Assembly: GCF_001469895.1 (NCBI RefSeq)
Contig: NZ_LOPY01000045.1
Coordinates: 1 to 64,000, forward strand
DNA from: Pseudoalteromonas sp. XI10
GTDB taxonomy: Bacteria; Pseudomonadota; Gammaproteobacteria; Enterobacterales; Alteromonadaceae
Direction: 5' to 3'
Length of the DNA stretch: 64,000 nucleotides
The notes below the pieces were generated by a model that saw nothing but the letters and a program-made list of their open reading frames with translations, was not told the origin of the DNA and did no database searches. A program made the translations under genes and the position numbers. Of the stretch, positions 51,211 through 60,442 are shown in pieces. Position 1 is the first letter of the stretch. Each line of letters starts with the position of its first letter.

Positions 51211-51242
51211 AAAGCAAGCGGCTTAAATAAGGCGCTTGCTTT
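51211..51242. terminator. Hairpin between MAPEG and M56 peptidase genes
   Basis: AAAGCAAGCG and CGCTTGCTTT form a perfect 10-bp stem around a 12-base loop. On the minus strand a T-rich stretch follows within a few bases, so it probably terminates the M56 gene; on the plus strand the U tract is weaker. Confidence 0.6.
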
Positions 51243-51262
51243 AGGGTCTTAAGTTGTTTCTC

Positions 51263-52468
51263 TTACTTGGAGCTAACTTTAATTTTTTCTATTAAGTCAT
51301 TTGCTTGATAGTTTTCATCTAAGGCAAAATCGAGTTGTACTAAGGCGTTTTTAAAGCCAGATTCAGATGGCGCATATTGCCATTGTCTTAATGCTATTTT
51401 GGCTTGTCGGTCAAAAATACCTTTTGGTTCGGCACTTACCACACTGACATTGCTGGTGGCTCCTGTTGGTAAAATATCGTATTTCAAAACGACTGAACCG
51501 CTAATACCTTGCTCCGCAGCTTGAATTGGGTATATCGGCTCTACGCGCATCACCGCTTGATAGTCCTTTGTCTTTTCAACGGACATCGGCTGTTTTGCAA
51601 TGGCAAAGCTGCTAAGCATGCCTGTTGTAAAAATAACTAACGCTGTTTTTGCAATAAATGAGCTGTTGTCGATCTGCTTTATTTGATTTAGACGTTGTAA
51701 CATGGTGTTTTTATCTCCGTATTGTGAATAAGCCATTAAGCCTGTTCTGCTAAAGCTTGCACAGTGCACTAATGCCTTACTGTATAAAATTCGTTGTTCT
51801 GTCGATTTATTTTTGAGTACCTGTTCATCACATGAAAGCTCTTGAATACGGCGCAGACTTGCATAACCAAGCCAAGCGACAGGGTTAAACCACAGCAAAA
51901 TAGTGGCACTTAACGCGATGGCATTAATTAGGTTATCTTTGCGTTTAATGTGCACTGATTCATGCTCTAAAATAAGCGCTAAAGCATGGTTATCGTAGTG
52001 GCTTTGATAGTTTGTAGGCAGCACTAGCTTGGTGTTTATAACTCCTACAACCATAGGTGAGCTCACCTGGTTGCTTTGGTAAAGGCACATTCTTTGGTTT
52101 TTGTGATGATCAAGCGTAATTGGCTCTAATTGCAGTTTTGCTAGAAAACGGTAATGAAAATATACGGCAGTGATCAGCAGTGCTGCACTAATAAAGCCAT
52201 AAATAGCAAACCAAGTGAGCGTAAACTGCGGCATTATTACTGTGTTTGGTGTGATAGTCAGCTTACTGATAAAGTCGTTTTGTATCGGTTTTAAGTGATT
52301 TGGTAAGTTCGCTAGCAATAAACTAATCGGTAATAGCGCCCAGAGTGTATAAACCAAGCGTGCCGAAAGCTGGCTTAGCAGCTTTCGCTCTAGCAGCAAT
52401 AAAAACATAATTGCAGATGAGATCAAAAGCTGTTGATCTAACAGCCAATTAAAAAATGCATCTAACAT
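51263..52468 (-). CDS. BlaR1/MecR1-like M56 peptidase with C-terminal TonB domain
   Basis: A 401-residue membrane protein. Four membrane helices surround a zinc protease motif LILEHESVHIKR (HExxH). Instead of the penicillin-binding domain of BlaR1, the C-terminal periplasmic part (about 300-395) looks like a TonB C-terminal domain (VEPIYPIQAAEQGISGSVVLKYDIL, RQWQYAP). It lies nine bp after a BlaI-type repressor and probably cleaves it upon a signal sensed in the periplasm. The signal is unlikely to be simply a beta-lactam. Confidence 0.88.
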   Translation of the reverse strand: MLDAFFNWLLDQQLLISSAIMFLLLLERKLLSQLSARLVYTLWALLPISLLLANLPNHLKPIQNDFISKLTITPNTVIMPQFTLTWFAIYGFISAALLITAVYFHYRFLAKLQLEPITLDHHKNQRMCLYQSNQVSSPMVVGVINTKLVLPTNYQSHYDNHALALILEHESVHIKRKDNLINAIALSATILLWFNPVAWLGYASLRRIQELSCDEQVLKNKSTEQRILYSKALVHCASFSRTGLMAYSQYGDKNTMLQRLNQIKQIDNSSFIAKTALVIFTTGMLSSFAIAKQPMSVEKTKDYQAVMRVEPIYPIQAAEQGISGSVVLKYDILPTGATSNVSVVSAEPKGIFDRQAKIALRQWQYAPSESGFKNALVQLDFALDENYQANDLIEKIKVSSK

Positions 52469-52477
52469 AACAACGCC

Positions 52478-52852
52478 TTATTTTTGCTGTTTTTCCCAAT
52501 CATCAATGACCTTTTTTAGCTCATCAATGTCATGTTGCGAAAGTTGCTCTGATTTAGCAAAACCACTCACCAATGGCGCAATACGGCCATTAAAAAAGCG
52601 TTCAATAAAGCTTTGGCTTTCTTTTAATGTGTATTCTTCACGGGCGATGCAAGGAGTGTAGTTATATTGGCGGCCTTGTTTCTCGAAGCTAAGAGCGCCT
52701 TTTTTAACTAAACGGCTTAGTAGCGTTTTGATGGTTTTTTCGTGCCATTCTTTATCGTCACTTAAACGCGCAATTACTTCACTTGCCGTGGCTGGGTAGC
52801 CAAGCCATACCGCATCTAATACTTCGAATTCAGCTTTAGAAAGTTCAATCAT
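52478..52852 (-). CDS. BlaI/MecI family repressor
   Basis: A 124-residue winged-helix repressor: N-terminal DNA-binding domain (about 5-75, EVLDAVWLGYPATASEVIARLSD and KTIKTLLSRLVKKGALSFEK), then a helical dimerisation tail. It would repress its own gene and the M56 peptidase downstream until cleaved. A TACA-GA-TGTA site followed by a 24-bp palindrome stands directly upstream. The operon is blaI-like first, peptidase second. Confidence 0.93.
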   Translation of the reverse strand: MIELSKAEFEVLDAVWLGYPATASEVIARLSDDKEWHEKTIKTLLSRLVKKGALSFEKQGRQYNYTPCIAREEYTLKESQSFIERFFNGRIAPLVSGFAKSEQLSQHDIDELKKVIDDWEKQQK

Positions 52853-52861
52853 TTTTATGCC

Positions 52862-52900
52862 TACAGATGTAATCTTTAATTAAAGATTACACGCGTAATC
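52862..52900. promoter_or_regulatory. BlaI-type operator
   Basis: TACA-GA-TGTA (52862-52871) is the exact spaced-dyad of BlaI/MecI operators. It overlaps a perfect 24-bp palindrome (52868-52891; half TGTAATCTTTAA), and a further GTAATC half-site lies at 52895-52900. The elements sit 10-48 bp upstream of the repressor start, over the expected promoter. Confidence 0.75.
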
Positions 52901-52920
52901 AATTAATGCAAACTTTTTTG

Positions 52921-53607
52921 TTAGAGAATGTCACTTTTTTTGATACTGACTATTTGTCCTTCGGGCAAATTCAGCGTGGTGAGTGAAAGCTTTGCGATAT
53001 CTGTGCGGTACAGGTCGATGACTTTGTAGCCACAAAAACGAGCCATTTTTCGTATTTGCCGATTTAAGCCTTGTTTTAAGACGATGCAAAACTGCGTTTC
53101 GTTGACTTGAGTCACCGTGCAAGGGAGGGTTATTTGCTTATCGACAGGCACACCGCTCGCCATGTTTTCACAAAAGTCCCCATCAAGGGGCTTATCTACT
53201 GTAACTAAATAGCGTTTTGGTTGATGGTAATCAGGGTGGATCAGTTGATTACAAAACTCACCGTCATTGGTCAAAATCAACAAACCTCGGGAGTCTTTGT
53301 CGAGCCGGCCAATTGGGTAAACCCGTGTGGTTTTAGGTAAACTATGAATAAGACTGGTTGGGTCGTCAGCATTTAATTTGCAATCTATACCAACGGGTTT
53401 GTGATAAGCAAAGTAGGTGAGTGGCGCTTTTTCTGATATTTTTTCGCCAAGTACAATCACATCATCGTGCTCATCAACATGATCTATATGATTTGCGGCA
53501 CGGCCATTTACTGTTACCTCACCTTGATCTATCAAGCGCGATGCTTGCTTTCGAGAGCAAACACCCGCGTGGGCAATAAATTTAGCAAGTCGTACTTTTT
53601 CTGGCAT
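52921..53607 (-). CDS. rluF: 23S rRNA pseudouridine synthase RluF family
   Basis: About 228 residues from ATG 53607 (MPEKVRLAKFIAHAG); the frame reaches a GTG at 53637. An S4 RNA-binding domain (about 2-60) is followed by the pseudouridine synthase domain with catalytic Asp in YPIGRLDKDSRGLL and the RluF/RluB-type motif QGLNRQIRKMARF. It isomerises uridine(s) in 23S rRNA (RluF: U2604 in E. coli); RluE/RluB cannot be excluded by eye. Cytosolic, monocistronic. Confidence 0.88.
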   Translation of the reverse strand: MPEKVRLAKFIAHAGVCSRKQASRLIDQGEVTVNGRAANHIDHVDEHDDVIVLGEKISEKAPLTYFAYHKPVGIDCKLNADDPTSLIHSLPKTTRVYPIGRLDKDSRGLLILTNDGEFCNQLIHPDYHQPKRYLVTVDKPLDGDFCENMASGVPVDKQITLPCTVTQVNETQFCIVLKQGLNRQIRKMARFCGYKVIDLYRTDIAKLSLTTLNLPEGQIVSIKKSDIL

Positions 53608-53687
53608 GAGTGATTTTTGTACAATTAATTTGATCACAGTATATCAAAATCACGTATAAATAGTTCCACCACCAAAGAGGAACGCAC

Positions 53688-53993
53688 ATGCCTATCAAGT
53701 TATCAGAGCTTGCAGACCATCAGCCACTGCAAAAAGTTATCCTTCATTCGTTGGAAATGGCGCTGTATCAAGTGTCTGTGGTAATAAATAACGTTGAGTA
53801 TTATGTTACTGATGAACAAGGTAAATTTATACGAGATCTCAGTCCGTTGCATATTCAAAAGCGTCTTGATCACCTAAGTTATGGCGATATGGTTTTACGC
53901 CACACCAGTGCTTATGATGAAATGTGTGGTCAGCCCGAAAAGCTGGCGAGTAACATGCTCGAAGTACCCTATGGCAAGAACCACTTATACTGA
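53688..53993 (+). CDS. Small DUF6482-like protein
   Basis: A 101-residue cytosolic-looking protein with alternating strands and helices (VILHSLEMALYQVSVVINNVEYYV; HIQKRLDHLSYGDMVLRH). AGAGGAAC before the ATG supports translation. It resembles the small DUF6482 family of gammaproteobacteria, from pattern memory only. The function is unknown. 47 bp separate it from the GNAT gene downstream. Confidence 0.65.
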   Translation: MPIKLSELADHQPLQKVILHSLEMALYQVSVVINNVEYYVTDEQGKFIRDLSPLHIQKRLDHLSYGDMVLRHTSAYDEMCGQPEKLASNMLEVPYGKNHLY

Positions 53994-54040
53994 TTAACGA
54001 TATAAGCGTATACTGAGTCATAACATTTTATAGGTATGCT

Positions 54041-54448
54041 ATGTATCAATTAAAAAGTGATGACTCAGCTGATCTAAACAACCAGCTAAGAGAACATATT
54101 GTGGCTTTCAACGCCGCACATTTTAATGCCGAGCGTATTCCTTTAGGCTTTAAGTTCGTTAATAAACAAAACAGTGTTGTTGCTGGTATTCATGGCCAAG
54201 TATTTGGTAATTGGCTGCTTATTAGTTGGCTTTGGTGTGATGATAAGACACGTGGTAAAGGGCTTGCGACACGATTGTTAGCTGAATTAGAGAGCAAAGC
54301 TAAAGCGTTTGGTGCAAATACTGCACAACTTGATACGCTCGATTTCCAAGCCAAACCCTTTTACGAAAAAAACGGCTACCAAGTTAAATACGAGATGAAA
54401 AACTACCCACTCGACGGCTGCCGTTATTTTATGGAAAAAACCCTTTAA
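54041..54448 (+). CDS. GNAT family N-acetyltransferase
   Basis: A 135-residue single-domain GNAT. The acetyl-CoA loop is in DDKTRGKGLATRLLAELE (R/Q-x-x-G-x-G/A form), and the C-terminal part has FYEKNGYQVKYEMKNYPL. The substrate cannot be predicted. The ATG follows AGG. It may be transcribed with the small gene upstream. A DUF or antitoxin role is not indicated. Confidence 0.88.
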   Translation: MYQLKSDDSADLNNQLREHIVAFNAAHFNAERIPLGFKFVNKQNSVVAGIHGQVFGNWLLISWLWCDDKTRGKGLATRLLAELESKAKAFGANTAQLDTLDFQAKPFYEKNGYQVKYEMKNYPLDGCRYFMEKTL

Positions 54449-54461
54449 TTATTGGTTTTAA

Positions 54462-54821
54462 TCACTTCGCTTTAAGCACGTCTTGCTCGGTAAAAGTAAT
54501 GCCTAAGAAAGGGGTCGCTTCAGGGGCAAGCATAAAGGTGCGAATGTTCATATGGTCTTGCCCTTCAGGATTGTGTAATACGTCATCACGATAAAACGCG
54601 CCAAAACAATCTAGGGTATTTTGTTTGCTTAGTTGATTAAGCTTTGCAAAGGCAAAAATTTTACATGAGCCATTATTTTCATTTGCCTCACTAAGCAAGC
54701 CATGATTGTTAAAACCGCTTGGGGTAAAATCATAATTGCTGTCTATAACCGCCATGGTATCGGTAAACTCAATTTGCTGTGGTGTGCTTGCTAATGTCGC
54801 CAGGAATTCGTTAAGAGTCAT
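54462..54821 (-). CDS. HopJ family protein
   Basis: A 119-residue protein with the HopJ pattern: FTDTMAVIDSNYDFTPSGFNNH near the middle and SCKIFAFAKLNQLS, then CFGAFYRDDVLHNPEG. HopJ was named as a type III effector of Pseudomonas, but homologues are common in marine bacteria with no such system, including apparently this one. Its actual function is unknown. AGGAC precedes the ATG; nine bp separate it from the retropepsin gene. Confidence 0.87.
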   Translation of the reverse strand: MTLNEFLATLASTPQQIEFTDTMAVIDSNYDFTPSGFNNHGLLSEANENNGSCKIFAFAKLNQLSKQNTLDCFGAFYRDDVLHNPEGQDHMNIRTFMLAPEATPFLGITFTEQDVLKAK

Positions 54822-54830
54822 TGTTTGTCC

Positions 54831-55943
54831 TTAAAAATTGTTCTTTATCAACTCTAACTCATTCACTTGCTGATTGATATTAAACTTAAAACTCTCTAAA
54901 AAGTTCATACCTAATAAGCCATAGCCAGCATGATTTTCTATTACCAGCACTTCAAAATCACGAATACGTTGTTGACCGACTTGAAATGATTCGAGCTGAT
55001 AACGCTGTGCTTCAACAATTCCATTAGCTGTGTTTACTTGCAAGGTGCCAAGGTAATTGGCTGGGGTGTTAAGCGAGTTCAATAATGTTTGGTTAATTAC
55101 AGTAAAGCTAGCGCCTGTGTCGATCATCAGCTCGGTTTCAATATCATCGTTGATAATACTGTTTACTAAAAAGTGTGAACCTCGAGCGGTTAACTCTATA
55201 ACTTCAACACCTGCTAAGGCTTGTTGAATCAACAGGTGTAATTGCTCAGCCTGTGGTTTATAGTCATGATCTTCAGGCAGTTGATCTAGGGTAATTTGGC
55301 TTGCGACATAATCTTCTAAATGATAGTTAGCTAATGCATGGATATATAAGTAATGCGCGTTACCTGGCGCGTAATCAAGCCATTGTTGACTGCTGTTAAG
55401 TAAGGCTTGCCATTGTTGCGTCGCAATAAGTTCATCAATATAGGATGTGCTTATCTCATTAATTTGTTTGTTAAGTTGTTGCTTATCATTGCTGTCTAAT
55501 TGGTTGCTAAGAGCCAGTAAATTGATGATCCCTTGTTGGGTATCACCTTGTGCTATTAAACGCTTAGCATCAAGCTCAAGCATAGCGACATCGTAAGGGT
55601 GGCTATTTAAAAAGGCCGTTAAAAATTGCTCACTTAAAGTGAATTTTTGATGGGAAAGCCATGATTCTAATTGCTGTTGCCAAGCTCGTTTTAGCTGCCT
55701 TGCATAGCGAGGTTCATTCACAAGTAATTGAGTGTACTCAGCAACTGCTTTATCAAATAACTGATTGCTAAATAGTGCAACTGCCTGCTGGAAGTGGGCT
55801 GGTAACGCCGTGCCTTTTTGTACTTTAGGCGCTGGTGCGACAGTTTCTATTTCTAACGGCTTTGCTGGGTTAAAAAGTTGCCAAATAAAGTAACCATTTA
55901 AACTAAGAGAAAGTAGCAATATTAATTTAAGTAAAGCATTCAT
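54831..55943 (-). CDS. Membrane-anchored retropepsin-like aspartic protease with TPR-like region
   Basis: A 370-residue protein with an N-terminal membrane anchor (about 3-21). Residues about 45-235 look like TPR helices (QLFDKAVAEYTQLLVNEPRYARQLKRAW). The C-terminal domain (about 245-365) is a retropepsin-like monomer with MIDTGASFTVI, the aspartic-protease DTGA motif, and GLLGMNFLESF. The substrate is unknown; periplasmic proteolysis, as by clan AA proteins, is likely. It ends nine bp before hopJ. Confidence 0.85.
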   Translation of the reverse strand: MNALLKLILLLSLSLNGYFIWQLFNPAKPLEIETVAPAPKVQKGTALPAHFQQAVALFSNQLFDKAVAEYTQLLVNEPRYARQLKRAWQQQLESWLSHQKFTLSEQFLTAFLNSHPYDVAMLELDAKRLIAQGDTQQGIINLLALSNQLDSNDKQQLNKQINEISTSYIDELIATQQWQALLNSSQQWLDYAPGNAHYLYIHALANYHLEDYVASQITLDQLPEDHDYKPQAEQLHLLIQQALAGVEVIELTARGSHFLVNSIINDDIETELMIDTGASFTVINQTLLNSLNTPANYLGTLQVNTANGIVEAQRYQLESFQVGQQRIRDFEVLVIENHAGYGLLGMNFLESFKFNINQQVNELELIKNNF

Positions 55944-56012
55944 CCGTTTCGCCCATCAGTTTTACATCTTCGTTGCCTACTTACTCAGCATAAAACAAAT
56001 TTTTCAAAATCG

Positions 56013-56723
56013 TTACTTTTTAACCAAATGATTGAGTGCCATGATATTACTTATTTCAATATCCGCTAATCCTTGATAACGATATTGCGTTGCCTGGTTG
56101 TTTAGCCATACGCTTTGACAGCCCGCATTATTGGCGCCTTGTACATCAGTATCTAAGCTATCGCCAATATGCAAAATTTCCTTGTGGGTAACCTCTAACT
56201 GCTTTGCTGCGTTATCAAAAAGGGCGCTGTGAGGTTTTGCTTTTCCGTGTGGGCCAGCTTGTAAAACTAACTCAAACACACCATTAAGGTTAAACTTTTC
56301 TACTTCGACATTACCATTGGTGATGGCGATGAGGCGGTAGTGTTTACTGAGGTTAGCAAGTAATTCAAGTACTTCATCAGTAACAGTTATTTGACTGCGG
56401 GCATCTGCGAATGCCTGATAAGCGTTTTCGGCGTGCAAACGAGCTTGCTCTGCTGAAAAACCCAGATCGGTCATGGCATAGTGTAATGCTGATTGTCGCC
56501 AGCGCGTCACATCATCGATTAGAGTGGCATCTTGCTTTAAAGCATTATCGCGGCATTTTAACCAGTAGCTCATGCTATCGGCTGGCCATTGTTCTAATGC
56601 CTCGAGGTAATCAGCTTGTGCTTGTAAGGCTGATTTGATAATCGGATGGTTGTTGTAAAGCGTGTCGTCTAAATCAAAACTTAAAACAGAAACTGGCGAT
56701 AAGGCACGGTTAAATCGGATCAT
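56013..56723 (-). CDS. yigB: HAD-family phosphatase YigB
   Basis: A 236-residue HAD-IA hydrolase. The nucleophile motif is SFDLDDTLYNNHP; ITNGNVE is motif II, GKAKPH carries the Lys, and HIGDSLDTDVQGA is the metal-binding Asp pair. In E. coli YigB dephosphorylates the riboflavin precursor 5-amino-6-(5-phosphoribitylamino)uracil and also FMN. It follows xerC with 12 bp between, the order known in gammaproteobacteria. Confidence 0.9.
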   Translation of the reverse strand: MIRFNRALSPVSVLSFDLDDTLYNNHPIIKSALQAQADYLEALEQWPADSMSYWLKCRDNALKQDATLIDDVTRWRQSALHYAMTDLGFSAEQARLHAENAYQAFADARSQITVTDEVLELLANLSKHYRLIAITNGNVEVEKFNLNGVFELVLQAGPHGKAKPHSALFDNAAKQLEVTHKEILHIGDSLDTDVQGANNAGCQSVWLNNQATQYRYQGLADIEISNIMALNHLVKK

Positions 56724-56735
56724 AATGACAAGGGG

Positions 56736-57689
56736 TTACTCTGATGTTGAGCGCTTTTTAGCGCGTGGATGGGTGTTATCGTAAACTTTAGCTAAATGCT
56801 GAAAATCTAAATGTGTATAAACCTGAGTAGCAGACAAACTACTGTGTCCTAACAGTTCTTGTACTGCGCGCAGATCCCCTGATGATTCTAAGATATGTGA
56901 CGCAAATGAGTGGCGTAATTTATGCGGATGCACTTGCGAGCTGATCCCTTGCTTTATACCCCATTCTTGCATGCGAAGGCGAACTTGGCGTACGGAAATT
57001 CGCTTTTTTTGGCTGCTAACAAACACGGCAATTTCATCTGGGTGTGCATATTGAGGGCGAATTTTCAGCCATGCTTTTAATGCACTGAGCGCTTTGCTGC
57101 CTACAGGTAATAAACGCTCTTTGTTACCTTTACCACGGACTAAAATTTCGCCTTCAGTCGGGTTTATATCTTGTATGTTAGCGCCAACTAACTCGCTAAT
57201 ACGCAGACCCGAAGAGTACATTAATTCCATCATGGCTTTGTCACGAATAGCTAAAGGTTCATCATCGGGCAGCTCTAGTAGCTTAGCCATTTGATCTACG
57301 TCTAAATTTTTGGGTAAAGGCTTGGAAAATTTTGGCCCTTTAATTGCCTCTGCCGGATTATGATAATGTGCCTGACTGGCTATATTTTTGGCTTTTAAGA
57401 ATTTATATAAACTACGAATACAGCTCAGTTTTAAACTGATTGTGCGACCACTTAATTGTTTGCTGCGCATTTGCATGCTGTAACGGCGAATATGCTCACC
57501 TTGAACAGCAAACCAGTCTTCACATAGTTTACTAAAGTACAAAGCTGCAAAGCCTAGCTGGCTCGTGTATTGGTTTACTGTGTGCGCTGAGTATTGTTTT
57601 TCGTAGCGTAAGTAGTCTGCAAAAAGTTGGATGGGTGTTCGCCAAGCATCACTTAATTCATCAATGTCTGGCGTCGTCACATCGCTCAT
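56736..57689 (-). CDS. xerC: Tyrosine recombinase XerC
   Basis: A 317-residue recombinase that with XerD resolves chromosome dimers at dif. The N-terminal SAM-like domain spans about 15-110; the catalytic residues are R163 (SGLRISELV), K188, H256 and R259 (HPHKLRHSF), H282 and the nucleophile Y291 (ATQVYTHLD). Conserved family context with DUF484 upstream (four-base overlap) and yigB downstream separates it from phage integrases. Confidence 0.96.
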   Translation of the reverse strand: MSDVTTPDIDELSDAWRTPIQLFADYLRYEKQYSAHTVNQYTSQLGFAALYFSKLCEDWFAVQGEHIRRYSMQMRSKQLSGRTISLKLSCIRSLYKFLKAKNIASQAHYHNPAEAIKGPKFSKPLPKNLDVDQMAKLLELPDDEPLAIRDKAMMELMYSSGLRISELVGANIQDINPTEGEILVRGKGNKERLLPVGSKALSALKAWLKIRPQYAHPDEIAVFVSSQKKRISVRQVRLRMQEWGIKQGISSQVHPHKLRHSFASHILESSGDLRAVQELLGHSSLSATQVYTHLDFQHLAKVYDNTHPRAKKRSTSE

Positions 57690-58297
57690 GCAAGTTCCAA
57701 TAAGCGCAGTTGCAATGAGCGCACAAACTCAAGGACAAAAAAGCTGTCTTTTGCCGGTTCGAAGTGATTAACGTCATCACTACCAAACGCCAAAATTGCC
57801 ACAGGGTGTTTCGTGTTACCAATTAAGTATAAGGCAGTCGATTGAGTTGTGTCTGAAAATAGTAAGTCTCTTTCTTGTTGGCTTACTCGACCCAAGTAAA
57901 TGCCGTCGTTTTGCAGGCGATGAGCAATTAATTCATCATACTTTGTATCGTACTTAACTAAGTGACATTCGTTAATTGATGGATTTGTACAAATAATATT
58001 ACGTAAGTTGCTAGCTAGTGTCGTAAAGTCGTAGTTAGTCCATAACTGACGATGGCATTCACTGAATAAGCGGTAAATCAATTCGTTTTCTTTTGCTTGC
58101 TCAACGAGCTGATCAATCTTATTTTTTAATAACGTATTGTGTTCACGTAATTGGCGTTGTTGAATATGTACCAAAGACGTTGTTCCCGCCGTTTGCTGTT
58201 GTAGTTCAACTTCAGCGAGCACATCAGGGTTTTTAATAAAAAAATCAGGGTGTGCTTTTAAATATTCAGCAATTTGTTGTTCTGTTAGTTTGCTCAT
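57686..58297 (-). CDS. DUF484 family protein
   Basis: A 203-residue protein: N-terminal helix set ([22 protein letters not shown]), coiled coil ([18 protein letters not shown]) and a C-terminal GAF-like domain (about 85-200). E. coli calls the dapF-xerC neighbour yigA. Its function is unknown. It overlaps both dapF and xerC by four bases (ATGA), so translation of the three is coupled. Confidence 0.92.
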   Translation of the reverse strand: MSKLTEQQIAEYLKAHPDFFIKNPDVLAEVELQQQTAGTTSLVHIQQRQLREHNTLLKNKIDQLVEQAKENELIYRLFSECHRQLWTNYDFTTLASNLRNIICTNPSINECHLVKYDTKYDELIAHRLQNDGIYLGRVSQQERDLLFSDTTQSTALYLIGNTKHPVAILAFGSDDVNHFEPAKDSFFVLEFVRSLQLRLLELA

Positions 58298-59124
58298 AAT
58301 GCCACTTGTCCATCAAAAACATGCTCAGCAGGGCCTGTCATTCGTACAGGGTGGCCTTCGCCTTGCCAACGTACTTGTAAACTGCCGCCTGGTAAGTCAA
58401 CTTGTACGGTATTAGCGAGCTTACTTTGAATTTGACCAACCACGACCGCAGCACAAGCACCTGTACCACAGGCTAAGGTTTCACTAACGCCACGTTCCCA
58501 CACTCTTAGTTTAATGTGATCTTGCGAAATTACCTGCATAAAACCAACATTTGCGCGTTGAGGAAAACGCTCATGATTTTCAAGGAGTGGGCCTAAGGTA
58601 GCGACTTTTGCGCTATGAATGTCATCAACTTCTAACACGCAATGTGGGTTACCCATCGACACTGCGCCACTAAATACAGTGTGTTCTTCCGTACGAAGAA
58701 TATAGGTCAACTCACGCTTGCTGGCTTTTAATGGGATTTTGTTCGGTTCAAAATTGGGGTGGCCCATATTTACCGTTACTTGACCATCTTTCTCTATATA
58801 AAGCGTGAGGTTACCAGATTTTGTTGAAACTGAGATTTTATGCTTATTGGTCAGGCCCTTCATACGTACAAAGCGGGCGAAACAGCGCGCGCCGTTGCCG
58901 CATTGTTCAACTTCGTTACCATCGGCATTGAAAATACGATAATGAAAATCGAGATCAGGAGAGTAAGGGGCTTCAACCATAAGCAGTTGATCGAAGCCAA
59001 TGCCGAAATGGCGATCTGCCAGCTTCTTTATTTGATCACGTGATAAAAAAACATTTTGAGTAATGTTATCAATAACGACAAAGTCATTACCTAGGCCGTG
59101 CATTTTTGAAAAATTAACTAACAT
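58294..59124 (-). CDS. dapF: Diaminopimelate epimerase
   Basis: A 276-residue PLP-free epimerase converting LL- to meso-diaminopimelate for lysine and peptidoglycan. The two catalytic Cys residues are C75 (EQCGNGARC) and C219 (LACGTGAC). Cytosolic. It lies between lysA, 65 bp upstream, and DUF484, giving the lptM-lysA-dapF-DUF484-xerC-yigB order; that dapF and lysA are adjacent steps makes sense of the placement. Confidence 0.97.
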   Translation of the reverse strand: MLVNFSKMHGLGNDFVVIDNITQNVFLSRDQIKKLADRHFGIGFDQLLMVEAPYSPDLDFHYRIFNADGNEVEQCGNGARCFARFVRMKGLTNKHKISVSTKSGNLTLYIEKDGQVTVNMGHPNFEPNKIPLKASKRELTYILRTEEHTVFSGAVSMGNPHCVLEVDDIHSAKVATLGPLLENHERFPQRANVGFMQVISQDHIKLRVWERGVSETLACGTGACAAVVVGQIQSKLANTVQVDLPGGSLQVRWQGEGHPVRMTGPAEHVFDGQVAL

Positions 59125-59188
59125 AACGCTCTAATTCGGGTTTGCTCTGAGCTAATCATGCCACAGAGCAGGGCGGTTATAAAAACGT

Positions 59189-60442
59189 TTATGGTAAAAT
59201 TTTCTCACCTTGCCAAAGGCTTTCTAAGGTTTCGCGTTGGCGAATTAAATGGCTTTGCTGGCCATCCACCATAATCTCTGCAACACGCGGGCGTGAGTTG
59301 TAGTTTGAGCTCATGGTAAAACCATACGCGCCAGCGCTGCGCTGTGCTAATAGGTCACCGGCTTGAAGTGCAAGCTCACGGTCTTTACCTAAAAAGTCAC
59401 CGGTTTCGCAAACTGGGCCGACAATATCGTAGTTGTGAGTAGGCGTATCATCTGTGCGAGGTTCAACTGGCACAATAGATTGCCAAGCTTGATACAGCGA
59501 TGGGCGCAACATATCGTTCATGCCTGCATCAACAATAGCAAAGAACTTATCTTGGTTTTGTTTAATAAACTCAACTTTAGTAACTAAAATGCCTGCGTTG
59601 GCAGCAATCGCACGACCAGGCTCAAAAATAAGTTCTAAATCTTGGTAGTTTGCTAATCGAGCGGTAATTTTATCAACATATTCGCTTGGGTGAGGAGGCG
59701 TTTCGCCATTATAAGGCACGCCAAGGCCACCACCGATATCTAGGTGAGTTAGCTTGATGCCAACCGCTTTTAACTCTTCGATAAGAGTTAGTACTTTTTC
59801 AAGTGCTGCTAAGAAAGGTTTAATTTCTGTTAGCTGCGAACCAATGTGGCAATCTACACCGGTAATTTTTAAACCGGGCAGAGATGCGGCATGTTGATAC
59901 ACCGTCACAGCTGTTTGAATATCAATACCAAATTTATTCTCTTTTAAACCGGTTGAGATATAAGGGTGCGTTTTTGCATCTATATCTGGGTTTACGCGAA
60001 TCGAAATCGGTGCCACCAAGTTAAGAGCCGTTGCCACCTTTGAAATTCGCTCAAGCTCAGCCACTGACTCAACATTAAAACACTTGATCCCCAATTCAAG
60101 TGCATAAGCAATTTCGTCAGCGGTTTTTGCAACGCCAGAAAAAACAACCTTACTTGCGTCTCCGCCTGCTTGGATAACGCGTGCAAGCTCACCTTTTGAG
60201 ACAATGTCAAAACCTGAACCAAGTCGCGCTAAAATATTCAGCACGGCAATATTTGAGTTGGCTTTTACGGCATAGCACACCAAGCTTTTATGTGACTTAG
60301 CAGCTTCAGCAAATGCTAGATAATGACGTTCAAAGGTTTTGCGTGAATAAATATAACAAGGCGTACCATATTGTTCGGCAAGTTCTTTGACAGCGATGTC
60401 TTCAGCGAACAGCTGATTATTATTGTAGTTAAAAAAGTCCAT
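59189..60442 (-). CDS. lysA: Diaminopimelate decarboxylase
   Basis: A 417-residue PLP enzyme (alanine-racemase fold) that decarboxylates meso-diaminopimelate to lysine. PLP Lys is K60 (VCYAVKANSN); other signatures are HIGSQ, GGGLGVPY and VCETGDFLG with the catalytic Cys. Its ATG follows directly on the lptM stop (TAGATG). Product of dapF, encoded next, is its substrate. Confidence 0.97.
   Translation of the reverse strand: MDFFNYNNNQLFAEDIAVKELAEQYGTPCYIYSRKTFERHYLAFAEAAKSHKSLVCYAVKANSNIAVLNILARLGSGFDIVSKGELARVIQAGGDASKVVFSGVAKTADEIAYALELGIKCFNVESVAELERISKVATALNLVAPISIRVNPDIDAKTHPYISTGLKENKFGIDIQTAVTVYQHAASLPGLKITGVDCHIGSQLTEIKPFLAALEKVLTLIEELKAVGIKLTHLDIGGGLGVPYNGETPPHPSEYVDKITARLANYQDLELIFEPGRAIAANAGILVTKVEFIKQNQDKFFAIVDAGMNDMLRPSLYQAWQSIVPVEPRTDDTPTHNYDIVGPVCETGDFLGKDRELALQAGDLLAQRSAGAYGFTMSSNYNSRPRVAEIMVDGQQSHLIRQRETLESLWQGEKILP

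Noticed and set aside
54462..54821. Evidence for a type III secretion system from the HopJ name
   Set aside because: No secretion apparatus genes are in the window, and the family is widespread in bacteria without such a system.
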